From: Lyophyllum atratum
Lineage: Eukaryota; Basidiomycota; Agaricomycetes; Agaricales; Lyophyllaceae
Length of the DNA stretch: 64,000 nucleotides
Assembly (NCBI GenBank): GCA_014905825.1
Contig: JACGCN010000011.1
Coordinates: forward strand, 124,001-188,000
Direction of reading: 5' to 3'
Each line of letters starts with the position of its first letter. Position 1 is the first letter of the stretch. Under the pieces are notes generated by a model. It did not search any database. It saw only the letters and a list, made by a program, of their open reading frames with translations, and was not told where the DNA came from. The position numbers and the translations under genes are program-made. Positions 31,980 to 43,866 of this stretch are shown piece after piece.

Positions 31980-34900
31980 ATGGATAAGAGTGATCCTTCT
32001 GTAGGCACCACCCTCACGGCCGGGATCCAGGACATATCCGCTCTTCTACCACTACTCGGAACGGAACAGTGCGAGCAACATATTGGTTCTGCTTTGACCC
32101 ACGGGTTCCTCTATGTAGCTGCCACGCCCATGTCGATCTTTGGCAGCCTAGGGATGGCCAGGGCTGCGTTCAAAGGTCTTATGGCGAGCATTTCAAGTCA
32201 CCGGTTTATCGGCGCCAGCAAACTGCAGGACGCAGGGTTCGCGGCGTCTGGAACAAACCTATCACTGATTATGATGGATCCGAGCCATAGACGTCGCCAT
32301 CTCGCAGAAACGCGATTGGATTCTTTACTGGAGGCATTACACATTGATGACGTTGAGAGACTAGCTGTTGTTACGAGCTGCAGCAAATGGAACGTCAAGA
32401 TGTTCCTCCTGACTGCTGTCTTTTCTATTATTGGGTTGGCGCCATATATCCATCTCAATCTCGATAAAAGACACAACCTTCCGCTCAAGACCCGTTTGGT
32501 TTTCTCTATCACGAGAGTTGTGGGCGGTTTTCTGACTGCCACGTCGCTACAAATACTCATTGAGCGAAGGCTTGTTGCTCTCCTCAAGAACAGACTTGCA
32601 TTCCGTGCTTTGGATGCGTACATCGCAGCAGCTAAAACTCCTCTCCCTGGCGGGGTATTATGGGACCCGCATCAGACGTCTGAACTGTGTTTACGGAGTT
32701 TGGAACAATGGTTCCGTAGTGGTCATGTCCACTCGCCGTATGAACACATGCGTTTGTTTATGGGATTTACTGCCATAGGGAAAGGTGCCTACGATGAGAA
32801 GTTGAACGTAAGTTCCCAACTTGTATATTACTAGTGGACCAACGCGTTACTCCGTCTAGGACATAGAAGTTGGCACCGGAAGACAAGCTTCTGTCCAGCC
32901 TGTTGACTTCTCTCGAGAATGTGGACACGATGCGAAACCAAGCGTGTGTTCTGGTTCTCTTTCTGCCACGTCTACTACTTAAGCACAATCCTCTCATTAG
33001 GCCTCGGAATCGAAGGATACTAGATACCACCAATCATCTATCGCTGCTCTCAGGCAGAAGTTTATCGAAGTCAAAACACAGTTTGCATTGGGAAGCGAAA
33101 TCATGTGGCCGTTCATTATTCTGACAGCGCTAGGAATTGCCGCATCCGTCGTAGGATACATTGGGTGCTTTAGTGTTGTCCAGGGCTCGTCGCGCTCCAG
33201 AGATCCGCTGATCTGGCTCATTCTGGAAAGTGTCTTGTCAATCGTACGCATCGCACTTTGGGGATGGATCCGACAACCCCGATCCACTCGTTCTTTCGCT
33301 TAAACTCAACAAATACGCTCCTCTACCAACGTGCAACAAGTCTGAGGAAGATATATTGCAAACACATACTCTTCCTTTAGTTCGCGCGACCGAATTTCTG
33401 GAGTCGATCACAGCATACGCTGGTCTCGTGAAACGCTTCGAAAATCCCAACATCTCATTGTTCTACACCCTGGCTTGCAAAGGGGCCGAAGCTCCAGGTT
33501 TACACGAACGGGTCCTCTATATCACCATCTTTGACCATAAAGAACGGACGACGCGGATCTACCACGAGGACGCTCAAAGGAATCCCAAGTTCTTGACCGC
33601 TGGCGATCTTCTCATTGATATGAGACATGGGATCTTGGAGACGACTATAACCGGCGACCTTGAATCTAACTATGACCCCGTAATTCGCGACCAGAATCTG
33701 CGATCAGAGCTGCAGCAACATTACAGATCAATCCTGTCACCGTTACAGTTTAGCCTCGACAAGCACGGAGACGAAGTGAATAACATAGAGAATACGTGGA
33801 CGTTGGATATTTTGGATACCAACAGCGTAATCGGCGTCCAATCTACCGAGGGAATGAAGCGCAACGGCGTTTGGGTTCCGCGGTCCAAGGGTTCTAGGCT
33901 GCGGTGGCTAACGACGCAAGATTTGGAGGCACATGCGGATAGCGTTGTGGAGACAAGTACGGGATCAGGTGCGTCGACTGTCAAGAATGCGTTGCAGGAC
34001 CTTACAGAGCGCGCAGACGACGTGGAATATCTGAAACAAGGCCGTTTTCAGCTGAAAACACAGCTCTTGTTCGGAAAGAGGGGCTTTTGGATCGAGCTCT
34101 ATATGGAGCACATCCGAACCCAGGCTTTGGCCAAATGGCAGGAAGCAAAACACGACAACGAGGTTTCCGAGACCGAACTCGGGAAGCAAGACGAGAAAGA
34201 ATTACTGGAGTGGATGTTGATCTACGAGAGGGTGACGATGGAGTCAATACTGGTCGACGAGATGCAGAAATGGGAGCAGGCTTTGCGTGCGGAGCATGAG
34301 CAGATGCAGACGAGCCTTGTAAAGAAGAGGGAATCCGATTCAGGCTGGAAGGATCTCCAGGACCGCTTGGAGAAAGATTGGAATGCCAATACATGGATGC
34401 GTCTGTCTGGAGCCAAAGAAGCTATCCGCGCCAGATTAACTCAGGTGACCAGCCCGAGCCCGACGTTAGGATCAGAGTGGGAGCAAGTGCTCGAGGAACA
34501 CTGGCAGATGGCTCTTCGTGACATCCAAGAGGCATGGAGCGAGCTACGTCGAGACCCAATATCTTCCCCTCTGGTGGATATGGCGATGAAGGACGCGGAC
34601 CTGTTTCCAACCGGCATCCTCAGGATGGTCGGCTCTATGGAACAGAGCGTCCTTAGAAGGTACTTGGATAAAGGGGCTATCTCTGAGAAGCTATACAGGA
34701 TTCACGATGAGATGACGAGGGAAAGGGCAGAACGGTTCAGAAGCGAGACGAAAGATATGAACAGCAGGGTCAAGCGTGACCATCTCCCAATTTGCGACGA
34801 TTTCTCAATGACTGGTGCCAAGGTCATTTTTGGAGGAGCCAGATGGAGGGAATTTGGGCCTTGGGACACCCAAGGGGAGACAATGATCAAAACTATCATT

Positions 34901-35770
34901 CGCGCGTTGGAAAGGAATAAGCGGATATTCTTCATCCAATTCTCGAGATACTACGGCTACACTGACAACGATGCCGCCCTTGCGAAAGCTATTTCGCTAA
35001 TCCACGAGATCACCTCAGTTACAACCATCGCCTTTTCGCCCGCTACGAGGATTGGACGGCTTACGCGGCTTGCGCTACTGGAGGCTTTGACCAAGACCAA
35101 ATCCATCATTTCTGTTTGGGGAACAAACTGGGAATCATTCCCCGAAATCAATCGACAGCTGATCCTCAACGCCGGACATATATCTATTAACGCTGCTTCC
35201 GTCACAGCCCACGGCTTCCTGGTCGGCAAGGACGCTGACGATGAAAATGATCATCTTTTTGCACATGCTGGTCTCAAGTCGCGGGTGGATTTGAGATTCG
35301 TCGGCAGAAATGGGCAACCCTTGCTGCTCAGACTACGACACCGGTTCCTGCAACCGCCGAGGATAATCATTAACGACGCAGTCGAGATTTCCTATCCCAG
35401 CACTGCATCGAAATCGTTCCACCTACAAACAATCCAACTTGAAGCAATCCGCGACTTCAGGCCGGATTCACCTAATGTACTGTCAATCTTACCCGCCGAC
35501 GAGGTTTATAAGCTCCGTGACATAGATCTCGTTGACGAGAAGGGCAAATCTGTGTTCATGGACCGCGACGTGGACGCAACATCAATGCTGGAGGAGGAAG
35601 AGGAAGAATACCACATAAATGTGGAGTCTGACGTGGATGCGTCTTCGCCCTCCAAGTACCACATAAGTGTGGAGTCTGACGTGGATGCGTCTTCACCAGC
35701 CTTGGAGGGCGAAGAACCGGATACCGCCACGAGTCGCTTACTACATCCATCCGATTCATGGATTGTTTGA
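31980..35770 (+). CDS. Large hypothetical membrane protein, about 1225 aa
   Basis: Exons 31980-32807, 32867 to about 32947 (or 32953), and 33001-35770. Exon 2 (KLAPEDKLLSSLLTSLENVD) and exon 3 (SIAALRQKFIEVKTQFALGS) join with matching phase. Hydrophobic spans are MFLLTAVFSIIGLAPYIHL, VVGGFLTATSLQILI and FIILTALGIAASVVGYIGCF; the rest is soluble, with long charged helices (VEYLKQGRFQLKTQ, ETELGKQDEKELLEWM). No catalytic motif is apparent. I place it in a mushroom-specific family of unknown function from general resemblance only. The frame changes by one base at the G4 run 33260-33263, with open sequence on both sides and no room for an intron, so either this copy is damaged or the assembly has an extra base. 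Confidence 0.65.
35609..35704 (+). repeat. Tandem 48-bp coding repeat
   Basis: Two adjacent units, 35609-35656 and 35657-35704, encode 16 residues each (YHINVESDVDASSPSK and YHISVESDVDASSPAL). They lie in the acidic C-terminus of the large membrane protein, and the duplication keeps the frame. Confidence 0.9.
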
Positions 35771-36119
35771 CCGACGCGCCGGAACTTGGATGTGAGCAGT
35801 AAGTAAGTTCGCAAACATCGTGAGCTTGGCCTAAGCTATCCATCCAACATAGGACTCGATTGCAAAGTCATTCAAAACATAACATCGCTTGTAGGAGTTC
35901 AAGATGGCCTCGAAGCATATGGTAAACACATAGCATAGTGCAGCCCACAGCGGATTGGCTGGGTGTCGAAGGCTGCTGAGACTGCGGTCTTCGAGCCATG
36001 CAAAATGGATATTTATGAGTATATTATACCGAATCCAAAAACGCCACTGTTCTATCAACTTAAAGGAGTACATTCTCCGCAATCTACCTGACGGACTCAG
36101 CCTAGAGCGAAAAAACATC

Positions 36120-36690
36120 CTAGGCGTTGATGGTGATCCCCGCAGAGACACCTCCCTGGACTAAGACCTCACTGCCATCAGTGCCCGCAATAGCATACGT
36201 GTTCGTGAACACGAGGTTGGTCGTCGCTCCTGCGAAGTAGAAGGCGTGAGGGATCTGTGTAGGATAAGTCAAGTTAATGCATTGGTCACTGAACACCCAA
36301 AATGTTCGCGTACCTGGGTAGTGAATATATCAGATTCTGCACCAGCCAGGTACACACGGCGGGCGAGGACGATAGGGGGCTCATGGCCGTTGTTGGATGC
36401 GGCCGGGACTTCAATCGTGTAATCGAGATACTTGGGCACGATGCCGAAGGTGTTGATACCGCAAGAGAAGTCAACGTGAATATTGATGTTCTATAGAAAT
36501 AGTAGGTTAGACGGTGATTCGGGATTCGTGAATATCTATGGCGACATACGTCACCGGGGTTGAACGCGCCGCTGGGAGTAACGGTGAGCACACCAAATCT
36601 CGAAGCCTGAGGGCAGCTCTGGCGCGGAATTCCGGTGGAGGCAACGAGACCTGCAAGAGAGGCGATGGTGGCGGAGATGGCAAACTTCAT
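36120..36690 (-). CDS. Small secreted protein (150 aa)
   Basis: Exons 36690-36550, 36490-36314 and 36254-36120, with introns of 59 nt each, close in phase. Residues 1-19 (MKFAISATIASLAGLVAST) are a clear signal peptide. The mature part is about 130 aa of beta-rich character (NINIHVDFSCGINTF, HAFYFAGATTNLVFTNTYAI) with two cysteines and no lysine-rich or enzymatic motif. It is likely an extracellular or cell-wall protein. Size and secretion are compatible with an effector-like protein, but nothing more specific can be said. Confidence 0.8.
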
Positions 36691-36750
36691 TTTGGGATTT
36701 GACTGAGTAGGTTTGGTGAAAGATCCTGGTTGACCGACCGTGACTGTCAG

Positions 36751-36758
36751 CTTTTATA
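36751..36758 (-). promoter_or_regulatory. TATA box of the small secreted protein gene
   Basis: TATAAAAG on the minus strand, 61-68 bp upstream of the ATG at 36690. TATA boxes of this strength are rare at housekeeping genes in this window and suggest regulated, high-level expression. Confidence 0.6.
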
Positions 36759-37746
36759 GACATTCGGCTAGTGCAGCCTAGAATATCCTGGAGTTTGAGA
36801 TGCAAGGTCTGGCAACGCCTCTGTGGGAGAAAGTGCGTCTCGGCGAAGTTGGTCTCCGAGCAACGCTACAGCATTCGCAAGGTAAGTAGACAGTTGATCA
36901 TGCAGGCTTGAACTTCGTTCGCCACATGGAGCTGTAAAGGCGTTCTATCAAGTCGTTATCGATATTCCTGAAGCGGGGAAGACATACCGGAAACAAGGGC
37001 CGCTGACGGTCAAAGACAAACAAGCAGCTAGATATTATTTGGCCTGATAGTGCTAGTGGGAACTGAAGGTGAGCGTACAATTCAAATGTAGTGCTTAGCC
37101 ACATACTTATAAGTGTATCGGAAGATTGGAAGGAGGACGCTTACCGAGAGCGTAGAGCTTTTACCATTGCCTCCCAGTCGGCATAAGGGACTTGGAAACG
37201 GGTCAGGGGTAAGGATTTCTAACCTGAATGAGTGTGAAGTAACGAAGTTGAAGTAACCGAATTGAGGTCGAATGGCGACGGCCCTTGGACGGCCCTGAAC
37301 TGCGCATCACCAAAATAGATGTCAAACACCGGATGGCCCGGGGCAACAAGAGGCACCAAGTTTGCCGCGTACATTGCATACCCGTCCAAATGCCACATGG
37401 CCGACACAAGCTCAAGGAGGATCGAGCACGAGAAGGCTAAGCTGATATATTTTCGAGCATCGCCGCTGCCAGCGCGGTGGTGAAGGTCGATTCTTCCTTG
37501 CATATATGTCGGTGTTACTGGATCGCCTAGAAACCGGGATCTTTCCTGAACACGTCAAGAGACACGCACACTCTCTGGCAAAGTCGGTATTTGGTAAGGC
37601 CACTTCGACTCAGGGTGCTGCCTCGTGGTTTCCACATGCTAGAGCTTCTGAATCTGCATCAACTCCAAGTAACTCTGACGATACACTTCGATACGTGATT
37701 TTGCGACAAATTCAAAAGCAAATTCGAAGGAGACTGATTAGACCCA
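36759..37746. other. Intergenic region, only doubtful open frames
   Basis: A minus-strand frame of 94 codons (37503-37219) contains hydrophobic residues but no splice partner. A plus-strand frame (37506-37760) is also open. I do not support either as a gene. Confidence 0.4.
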
Positions 37747-38100
37747 GTGACATCGACTAGCCATCAGCCATCGCGCGATGGGCTTCCGACGCCGAGTGAC
37801 GCGCCAACATTGTGGCATTCGTTCAGGGTGCGGACGATGTTGATCGCAATTCGGGGCGGTGGTCACACCGCAGCTGGTGCGTCATCGACCGAGGGTGGCC
37901 TCGTGATCGACCTTTCGTGGTACGTCAGTTCGGTGAGAGTCGAGCCGGAACAGCGACTGGCGTCCGTGGGGGGAGGAGCGCTGTGGATGGCTGTAGACGA
38001 GGAGGCTATTAAGCACGATCACGCTAGACTGCAAGGGATGAAAAAGAAGTACGATCCTGAAAACGTGTTCAACAAGTGGTTCCCTATCACTATAGACTAG
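37747..38100 (+). pseudogene. FAD-linked (BBE-type) oxidase remnant with internal deletion
   Basis: The 117-codon frame joins two pieces of a berberine-bridge-like oxidase. The first is the middle of the FAD-binding PCMH domain (AIRGGGHTAAGASSTEGG, VGGGALWMAVDEEAIKH). The second is the extreme C-terminal BBE signature (RLQGMKKKYDPENVFNKWFP). A full-length enzyme has some 300 residues between them and about 60-100 before. The fusion is in frame, so a short protein could be made, but the substrate domain and much of the flavin site are missing. Confidence 0.8.
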
Positions 38101-38394
38101 AGTCGCACGTACAGGTAGAAGTCCAGAACCGCAGAAAAAGAGAGGCTGAAATAGGTGCGAAATCCTGCCCTCACGAAGTAGTCTGAGATATTCTGCAACC
38201 ACGACCGCCGACAAGTTGGAGGAGGAGGATGATCATGATATCTACGCTTGCGAAGGCGTTGACGTTGATGGCAAACATGTCTATACAACTTGTCGAATCG
38301 CATTCGCCGGCCGCCAACGTTGCCATTGACCTGGCTCAGACCTTTAACGAACGGCGAGAACGCCAGCAGCGGCGACGCTCTCCACCCAACTACC

Positions 38395-40652
38395 ATGCGC
38401 GCGAAAAGGCGCGACTCCTTTCGGCTTATAGCCCAAAACAGAGGCTACATCTTCTTATTCTGCGTGTTCGTGCTGTTCATGCAGGCTGGCTTTTTTGCGG
38501 GGAACAATCGCGGGCAAAAGGATGCATATTCCGGAAACTTTGACCTGGATAACGACTGGCTGGCCACGACGAGCACACTTTTGCCATTCTCAGCGAGTAC
38601 CTTACCCAGCTCGATCCGGGAGCACCCAATACCGAAACTCATGCAGAACGCGGAGGCGAAATACGGGCAGAAGTTGGGCGGGCAGAGCAAGACTTTGAGG
38701 GCTGCTGTTGCAGAGTATAAACGACGGTATAAGAAAGACCCACCGAAGGGATTCGATGCGTGGTGGCAGTTTTCTCAGGAACATGATGTCAAGTTGGTTG
38801 ACGAATACGACGGTCTGGTTGCAGACCTAGCGCCTTTCTGGGAGATTTCAGGCGAGGAGTTGAGGAGGAGGGCAGTACAGGTGCGTTCACTACCTTACTT
38901 TGATTTGTCTCCGGCTCACATAGTCGAAGGTTGGGGAATTGCCATCAATCGACCTCGTTCGTATCAAAGACGGCAAAGCTTCCACGTTGAATATCAACAA
39001 CGACTTCGAGGACGTTGAAGTCAGTGCGCGAGCTAACGGCTTCCTCGCCATGCTCTCAAAGTTCAAGCACAGAGTAAGAGTCGCAACATTCACCACATTC
39101 AACTTACCCATGAGTTTTCCAGCTCCCAGATATGGACTTTCCGATCAACGCGAAAGCTGAAGGCCGTGTCCTCGTTCCTTGGGAGCACCGCAAATATCCC
39201 AATCTCACTGTGCAGGATTCGTCAGGTGCAGCCGTCAATTACTTGCGACTTTATTCCGTTCATTCAACTGAAACGTAATTAGTCGGAGTCGAAGCGGTGC
39301 TCAACGGTCCTTTCAAACCCGACTGGGGCGATGACGGCACCGTCTGGGAGGCCTGGCGCCGGACCTGTGCCCCGACGTCTGCTGCGAGACGCATTTTCTC
39401 GTCCCTCCGCAACACCTTCACCTACCAGATCAGAAATTACCTCTCCACATCTGCCCCCGGACCTGGATCCGATCTCAAATTTGCCGCCAGTACCTCAGCC
39501 TCGACCATCGACTTCTGCTCAAAGCCCTACGAACACTACAAGCAAGGGCACTTCTTCTCCGACTGGCGTACCATCCCCGCACTATACCCCGTCTTCAGCC
39601 CAGCCAGGGCGAAGGGCTTTTTGGACATCAAGATCCCCAGCCACTACTACTACGGGAGTACCAAGCGGTATACATACGGATGGGATGCGATCAACTTGGA
39701 GTTGAAGGAGGTGGACAATATGGATGTCCCGTGGGAGCAGAAGATTGACAAGGTCTTTTGGAGGGGTGCGACGACCGGTGGGGGTAGCCATCCCCCCGGC
39801 TTTGCACCACGGTATCAGCGGCATCGGTACGTTCTGCCTCTGCAGTCTCTGCAGTTACTTCGGATCAACTCATTCTTTGGCACCTCAGGTTCCTCCGCAT
39901 GGCCTCCGACCAATCGACTGCGAATCGTACAGTCACCTTCGCAGACCCACCCTCGTCCTCCCACTACGTATCCGCTCCCGTCCCCATCGCTTCCCTCAAC
40001 AAAGAAATCATGGACACAGCTTTCGTTAAAGCCGTCTCGGCCGAAGCTTACCCAGGCGGACTCCAAGCCCTCACCGACGTGCACCGGTTCGGCGACTCCG
40101 TGCCGTTGGGCAAACACTGGTCGTACAAATACCTCGTCGACTTTGACGGAATGAGCTACAGTGGGAGGTTCCTGGCGTTCTTGGCTAGCGACAGTGTGCC
40201 TGTCAAGGCGACGGTGTATGAGGAGTATTTCAGCGACTGGATTCAACCTTGGTACGCCATCTCCCATATTCTTTCTTTCTTTTATGGACCTTCGCGACAC
40301 AGGGTTCATTTCATTCCGCTCTCCTCGTCATACAAGGAGATATACAACATCCATGCCTACTTCTCGGGGCCGACGCTCGCTGCGCTAGAAGCGATCAACT
40401 CGACGTCTCTGCACCTCCCTGCTCAGGCACGGCAGTCTATCGAAGGTGACAGGCGGCTGCGGAGGATCGCAAGAGCGGGGAAGCAGTGGAAGAAGACGAT
40501 GGGGAGGACGATTGATATGGAAGGTAAGCTGAAGCCGTCTGCCTGCGCGATCTTTAGTCGTCTGACGTCCCACAGTGTATGTGTATAGACTCTGTTTAGA
40601 ATGGGCGCGCCTCTGGTCTGACGACCGTGAATCGATGTCGTTCTCGCTTTGA
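38395..40652 (+). CDS. GT90 family (CAP10-like) glycosyltransferase
   Basis: Seven exons: 38395-38880, 38930-39073, 39123-39225, 39283-39826, 39889-40251, 40303-40523, 40576-40652, giving 645 aa. Residues about 16-36 (YIFLFCVFVLFMQAGFFAG) form a signal anchor, so this is a type II Golgi protein. The lumenal part carries the CAP10/GT90 landmarks: an FPINAKAEGRVLVPWEHRKY segment, VFWRGATTGG, KYLVDFDGMSYSGRF, and the C-terminal YRLCLEWARLWSDDRESM. Known fungal members are xylosyltransferases of capsule and glycolipid synthesis (for example Cxt1 and Cap10 of Cryptococcus); donor and acceptor here are unknown. An in-frame ATG at 38290 is less likely to be the start because the anchor would then be too far from the N-terminus. 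Confidence 0.93.
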
Positions 40653-41265
40653 AATCGCTCTCTCCTTTTGCTATGATACCCGAACCATTGCTACCATAAT
40701 TCTTGCCAAATTCCATAGATTATCATTACCTCATACCTCTTTGGCTCAGAGGATCGTCTTGTCATCAAACGCACTGTAACGCTATCATTATTGCACGCTA
40801 TTTTACCTTTGATTCTTAATCCATCTTTTCTTGTTCCATTGGTACTTTCGCGATTTACGTGAGTCTGACCGACTATTGACGACGCATGGGTGTTGGAGGA
40901 CTTGGAAGTTGGTGAGTGTCTCCCTTTGTCTTGCAGGCTGCGATAACTGATGATGTTTCAGTACAAATTAGGACCGAGGATGATTGCCTCATGCTGACTC
41001 CAATGCCTCGAGGAGTGATCCTAAACAGATGCCACCTTGCTCTGCACTCACAATGGACGTGACAAGGTCAGCAGGCACGAGCTTCCATTCAGAGTGCTCG
41101 CGATCGATGATAGCCTTTCCTAATCAAGATCATCCAACACGTTGCTGGTGCATGGTGGACTTTGTGCTCCTGCTCGACATTAGGCCGGCATCGACTTAAC
41201 TCCTCTCCCTCATAACTCTTGGATCTTACTCCCAACACTCTTTACATCGCACTCACATTATCACC
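40653..41265. other. Intergenic region, no gene seen
   Basis: Holds the terminator side of GT90 and the promoter of the next gene. No frame of note. Confidence 0.5.
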
Positions 41266-42917
41266 ATGTTCGTTCGGCCTCATAGCCGTGCACCTTCGCG
41301 CGCGACCTCGCCAGCGCCCTCTTCGATGAGCCGCTCTCCTGATGGCATGGCGTATTTGAAATCACCAACAAGCGTATCGGAATTTGAGATCGAAAGGGTG
41401 CCAAAGTCGGCGGTACGCCGTCGGTCCATGCCTCTTGCTGAACCGGGGTACGAGAACAGCCCAGCGTTTCGTGACTACGTTTCGCGATTGTTAGCAGCCA
41501 GCGGGAACCCCTTCTCGGTATCAGGGCGTATTACAGTGGATTCGTCTCAATTGACCCTCTTCTTTCGTACCAAGGTATGCGATCATATCGTCGATGTTAT
41601 TCTCAGAGGCTGATGTTCAGAGCAGAGCGGGATTACGCATTCATTGGACTTCCCAGTCGATGTCGACTACAGCATGCCTCCACCCCTCGAGGTCCTCATC
41701 GGCACATGCAAACCCCACCCGATAGCCGAGTTCTCCGAATACTCAGATCGTCAATCCTTGTTCTATCCCCCCGGCCTCCCTGTCAATTCCACACTCGATC
41801 TAGCCAACCACCCCATCGTGGACGCCGTCCGCCACTCTCTCTTCCCAAATCTACCACCCGGTCACTACCTCACCACCGTCAGAGACAAGCTCGAAGTCAT
41901 AGATGCTGGCGCCCGTCTCCCTCCCCAACCACGCGCATTGCGGAAGGATGGTCGCGCGGCCACGGTCATGGTCACCCTGCCCTCGCGCTTCGAAGGCGGC
42001 GCCCTCATCATCCACGACATAGAGGGCGACCTCGAGAAGTACCCTGGCCGGGGCGGCAAGATCGGAGACGTGGAGTGGACGGCCTTCCTCCCCGACTGCG
42101 AATACGAGGTCGAACCCGTCATGAGGGGGTGCCGCATCTCCATGACCTACGGCGTGTTCCTCAGGACCTTTGGCCCATGCGGCCTGGAACCCCTCATCCG
42201 ACCCAGCGATGAATTCCTCGACCGTCTCGCGCCTGTGTTCAACCTCTCCCGCGGGCGGAAGGTCGCGTTCTACCTCGAGTTCGACTACCCCGTAAATCCA
42301 TCTGAGGCGCTGGCAGACGCAGTAGTCCCCATCGTACGTCACCCTCCCCTCATCCGAGTCCATTCCCAAAAAAGCATAGAGCAAACCTAACCCATCCACC
42401 CTCACAGCTTCGAGGCGGGGACTCCCTACTCTACCATGCCATCAAGCTCTACAAGCTCGCTCCGGAGCTGCACTGGACCGCGGGCGGGTACATCTGGCCC
42501 ATCGACCGCACCGTCGACTTTATCAGCGACGACATCGCCGGTGCACAGGCGCAGCTCAAGCCCCACCACCACCTCCTCCCGGGACGCATGCCCCTCGGCG
42601 TCATCAACGGTAATGGCCTGAATGGAGCCCCGCGCTCTGTGCATATGCCCCTCATCTCTGTCCCGCCCGTCCGGGGTCCGTTCAGCAACGCCCCATACAG
42701 CACCACTGACGCGGAGGAGGAGGAGGCGAACAATCTCCGGACGAGAGTGGAGGACAGCGGGGCGATTCCGCTGGGGGAGGCGGATATTACGATCTTGACG
42801 GACTCGAATGGGCCTGGGCAGGGCCCGGTGGCGGGGAAGGAGAGGGTGTATTTCGTGTCGGCGGGGGAGCTTGAGAAGCTTGTGGTTAATGTACTTTTGG
42901 TGGTGTATGTGCCGTGA
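41266..42917 (+). CDS. Hypothetical protein resembling the 2OG-Fe(II) oxygenase fold (508 aa)
   Basis: Exons 41266-41574, 41626-42333 and 42408-42917 close in phase. After a Ser/Pro/Arg-rich start, residues about 205-300 resemble the double-stranded beta-helix of prolyl-hydroxylase-like proteins of mushrooms (TVMVTLPSRFEGGALIIHD, VEWTAFLPDCEYEVEPVMRG). In the members I know, the second strand motif reads DCEHEV, with the histidine as a likely metal ligand; here it is DCEYEV, so the iron site may be lost. The C-terminal third is low in recognisable features. The function is unknown; a non-catalytic or altered enzyme is an inference. Confidence 0.65.
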
Positions 42918-43866
42918 TTGTGGGATGGGATGGGTGTTGGGACACTTCTTTGTTGTTTTTTTGGGTCTTTTATATGCTTCGCTTTTTACCTTACTTTCTA
43001 CTGAAATCACTTGCCTTGACTTCGCTCATTCACGACATTGTATTGTAGCTGAGTGAATTGAGAGAAATGCTAGACAGATCTTGACTCAGTACATACAATA
43101 TCATGATATTAGGCCACTTTATCTTCAAGGATTGAAGTGAGGCGCATTGAGGATGATACCTGTCAGGCATCCTACGACACCAACCATCAGCACCTATGAA
43201 GACAAGGCAGAATACGAATGGAGTACACACCCGAAAGCGTCCCCACAACCGGCACAGTGAAAACCCATCCCAGCACGATCCATCCCAGCGCTCGCCAATT
43301 CACTGCGCGGTCTACATACACAGAGGCTCAGCCACGGCTCTCAGTTCCTATGCCAAAAAGGTACACCTACGGTCGCCGTTACAGAGGGCCACACCCATAA
43401 TCGCGCCTGTGATAAGTATACGTTGTAGTGGACACGGGGAGACCGTATTGCGACGCGAGGATGACTGTTATCGCGGAGCCTGGCAAGGTGCAAAGCGTGC
43501 TCAGCCAGAGAGTAGGAAGGGTGGGCGATGGGGGCAGACAGAACAGAAACAGAAACCTCGCAGCGAGTTCCGCGGAGAACTCATGGGAGGGGCGAGCGCA
43601 GCGTAATCCTGGTTCCAAGCACCTTCATAATATCATACGTTCAGGAGGTATGGTTCTCAGGTAACGTAAGTCGCCATGACGGAATTTGTCGAGAATACAT
43701 GAGTCAGAAGAACGCATGTACAGACTGAAGATTTACAGCGCCAGTAGCATAAGTATATATCCGTATCATAAGAATGGAATTCCATGAACCTAGGGGAAGG
43801 AAACTCGGGATTCAGTCGTAATGTCACGACCAGGGAGTCTCGACTTACCTCTGCCGCTGCTGATAC
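42918..43866. other. Intergenic region of 0.95 kb, no gene seen
   Basis: Lies between two convergent genes. Short overlapping frames on both strands lack coding character. Confidence 0.5.

Noticed and set aside
41577..42212. A 211-codon plus-strand ORF rich in Arg/Pro/His
   Set aside because: Alternative frame of the oxygenase-like gene; composition reflects GC-rich codons of the true frame.
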